From positions 1-64,000 of the forward strand of contig NZ_JAOTIS010000013.1 of assembly GCF_025628935.1 (NCBI RefSeq): 64,000 nucleotides of DNA, read 5' to 3'. Position 1 is the stretch's first letter. The number at the start of each line of letters is the position of its first letter. This document shows positions 63,257 through 64,000 of the stretch, one piece after another. Both the position numbers and the translations under genes were made by a program. Below the pieces are notes generated by a model. That model had not been told where the DNA came from. It searched no databases and saw only the letters and a program-made list of their open reading frames with translations. The DNA is from Macrococcus capreoli. GTDB lineage: Bacteria; Bacillota; Bacilli; Staphylococcales; Staphylococcaceae.

Positions 63257-64000
63257 ATGAAGAAAAAAACAATGATGATCCATGGTGGTCAAACAACAGA
63301 CTCATTTACAGGATCAGTGAACACACCAATTTACCAAACAAGTACGTATAAACAAGACGGTATTGGAAATTTACGTCAAGGGTATGAATATTCTCGTACA
63401 AAGAACCCGACTCGTACAGCGTTAGAAACATTAATCGCTGACCTTGAACATGGTCATGAAGGCTTCGCTTTCGGTTCAGGTATGGCTGCCGTATCTACAG
63501 TTATCATGTTATTAAACGCTGGCGACCATATTGTGGTTGGTAGTGACGTGTACGGCGGAACATACCGCGTATTTACGAAAGTGTTTGATCGTATCGGCAT
63601 TAAGTCAACATTCGTTGATACGACAGACGTTGAAGCGGTTAAAGCAGCCATTACACCAGAAACAAAAATGTTATACATTGAAACACCAACGAATCCACTA
63701 TTAAATGTTACAGACATTCGCGCAATGGTTGAAATTGCACAAGCGAACAACTTAATTTCAGTTGTAGATAACACATTCATGACGCCATACTTCCAGAATC
63801 CAATTGATTTAGGTATTGATATCGTGCTGCACTCAGCAACGAAATATATCGGTGGGCATAGTGACGTAGTTGCTGGATTATTAGTCTCTCGTACACCAGA
63901 ATTATCAGAACAAATCCACTTCATCCAAAACTCTGTTGGGGGTATATTAGGACCTCAAGATAGTTTCTTACTTGTACGTGGCATTAAAACTTTAGCATTG
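63257..64000 (+). CDS. mccB: Cystathionine gamma-lyase MccB, cut by the window edge
   Basis: The first 248 residues are present: MMIHGGQTTDSFTGSVNTPIYQTSTY, EYSRTKNPTRTALE, FGSGMAA, and the PLP lysine in LHSATKYIGGHSDVVAG. These are Cys/Met metabolism PLP-enzyme features; the pairing with MccA supports gamma-lyase over gamma-synthase. AAGGAG precedes ATG, two bases after the upstream stop. The 3' end lies outside the window. Confidence 0.93.
   Translation, partial: MKKKTMMIHGGQTTDSFTGSVNTPIYQTSTYKQDGIGNLRQGYEYSRTKNPTRTALETLIADLEHGHEGFAFGSGMAAVSTVIMLLNAGDHIVVGSDVYGGTYRVFTKVFDRIGIKSTFVDTTDVEAVKAAITPETKMLYIETPTNPLLNVTDIRAMVEIAQANNLISVVDNTFMTPYFQNPIDLGIDIVLHSATKYIGGHSDVVAGLLVSRTPELSEQIHFIQNSVGGILGPQDSFLLVRGIKTLAL

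Overview
The window comes from a low-G+C firmicute of the family Staphylococcaceae. Most proteins (MazF, SigB/Rsb, Rho, the F-type ATPase) read as close relatives of Staphylococcus aureus. The gene order tdk-rpmE2-rho-glpX-murZ-fba-spo0F-ywjG-pyrG-rpoE is the Bacillus subtilis order and keeps genes (glpX here, a Spo0F-like regulator) that I do not recall at this locus in S. aureus. This suggests an early-branching relative such as Macrococcus; that genus call is inference. I see no insertion sequence, prophage, CRISPR array or rRNA. This is core chromosome, almost all on the minus strand, and no gene-free stretch exceeds 300 bases.

Layout: 1-410 three tRNA genes (Glu, Leu, Gly). 570-4000 sprT, tex and sigB. 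4000-10500 the rsbUVW-sigB stress module fed by mazEF, alr, acpS and three PH-domain membrane proteins. 10500-16150 cshA, murF, ddl and divergent rodA. 16150-19960 cls, an HD hydrolase, two small unannotated proteins and yidC. 20000-23110 thiamin salvage (tenA-thiD-thiM-thiE) under a TPP riboswitch. 23200-26600 a LysM/transglycosylase with a WalR box, a long-tailed SsbB, ywpF, fabZ and an EpuA-like protein. 26600-35400 murA and the complete ATP synthase operon. 35400-43600 mnaA-upp-glyA-ywlG-rpiB-ywlE-ywlC-prmC-prfA-tdk. 43700-53900 the rpmE2 to rpoE block. 53900-64000 a more accessory part: GNAT, coaW, an S-box-controlled hydrolase/ligase operon, an unassigned two-component system, GrpB, and a sulfur operon beginning with a methyltransferase-MccA fusion and running into mccB at the window edge.

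Regulation readable from sequence: a sigma-B promoter before rsbV, TPP and SAM riboswitches with terminators, a pyrG leader built for reiterative-transcription attenuation, a WalR box, and several operator-like inverted repeats. The least explained signals are: the S-box operon of an M20 amidohydrolase, an ATP-grasp ligase and a 35-aa membrane peptide; the YrrT-MccA fusion; four perfect DnaA boxes in 51 bp between prmC and ywlC; a 62-bp-period palindromic repeat family at two convergent gene junctions; and a second family of two hairpin elements with conserved loops but different stems.
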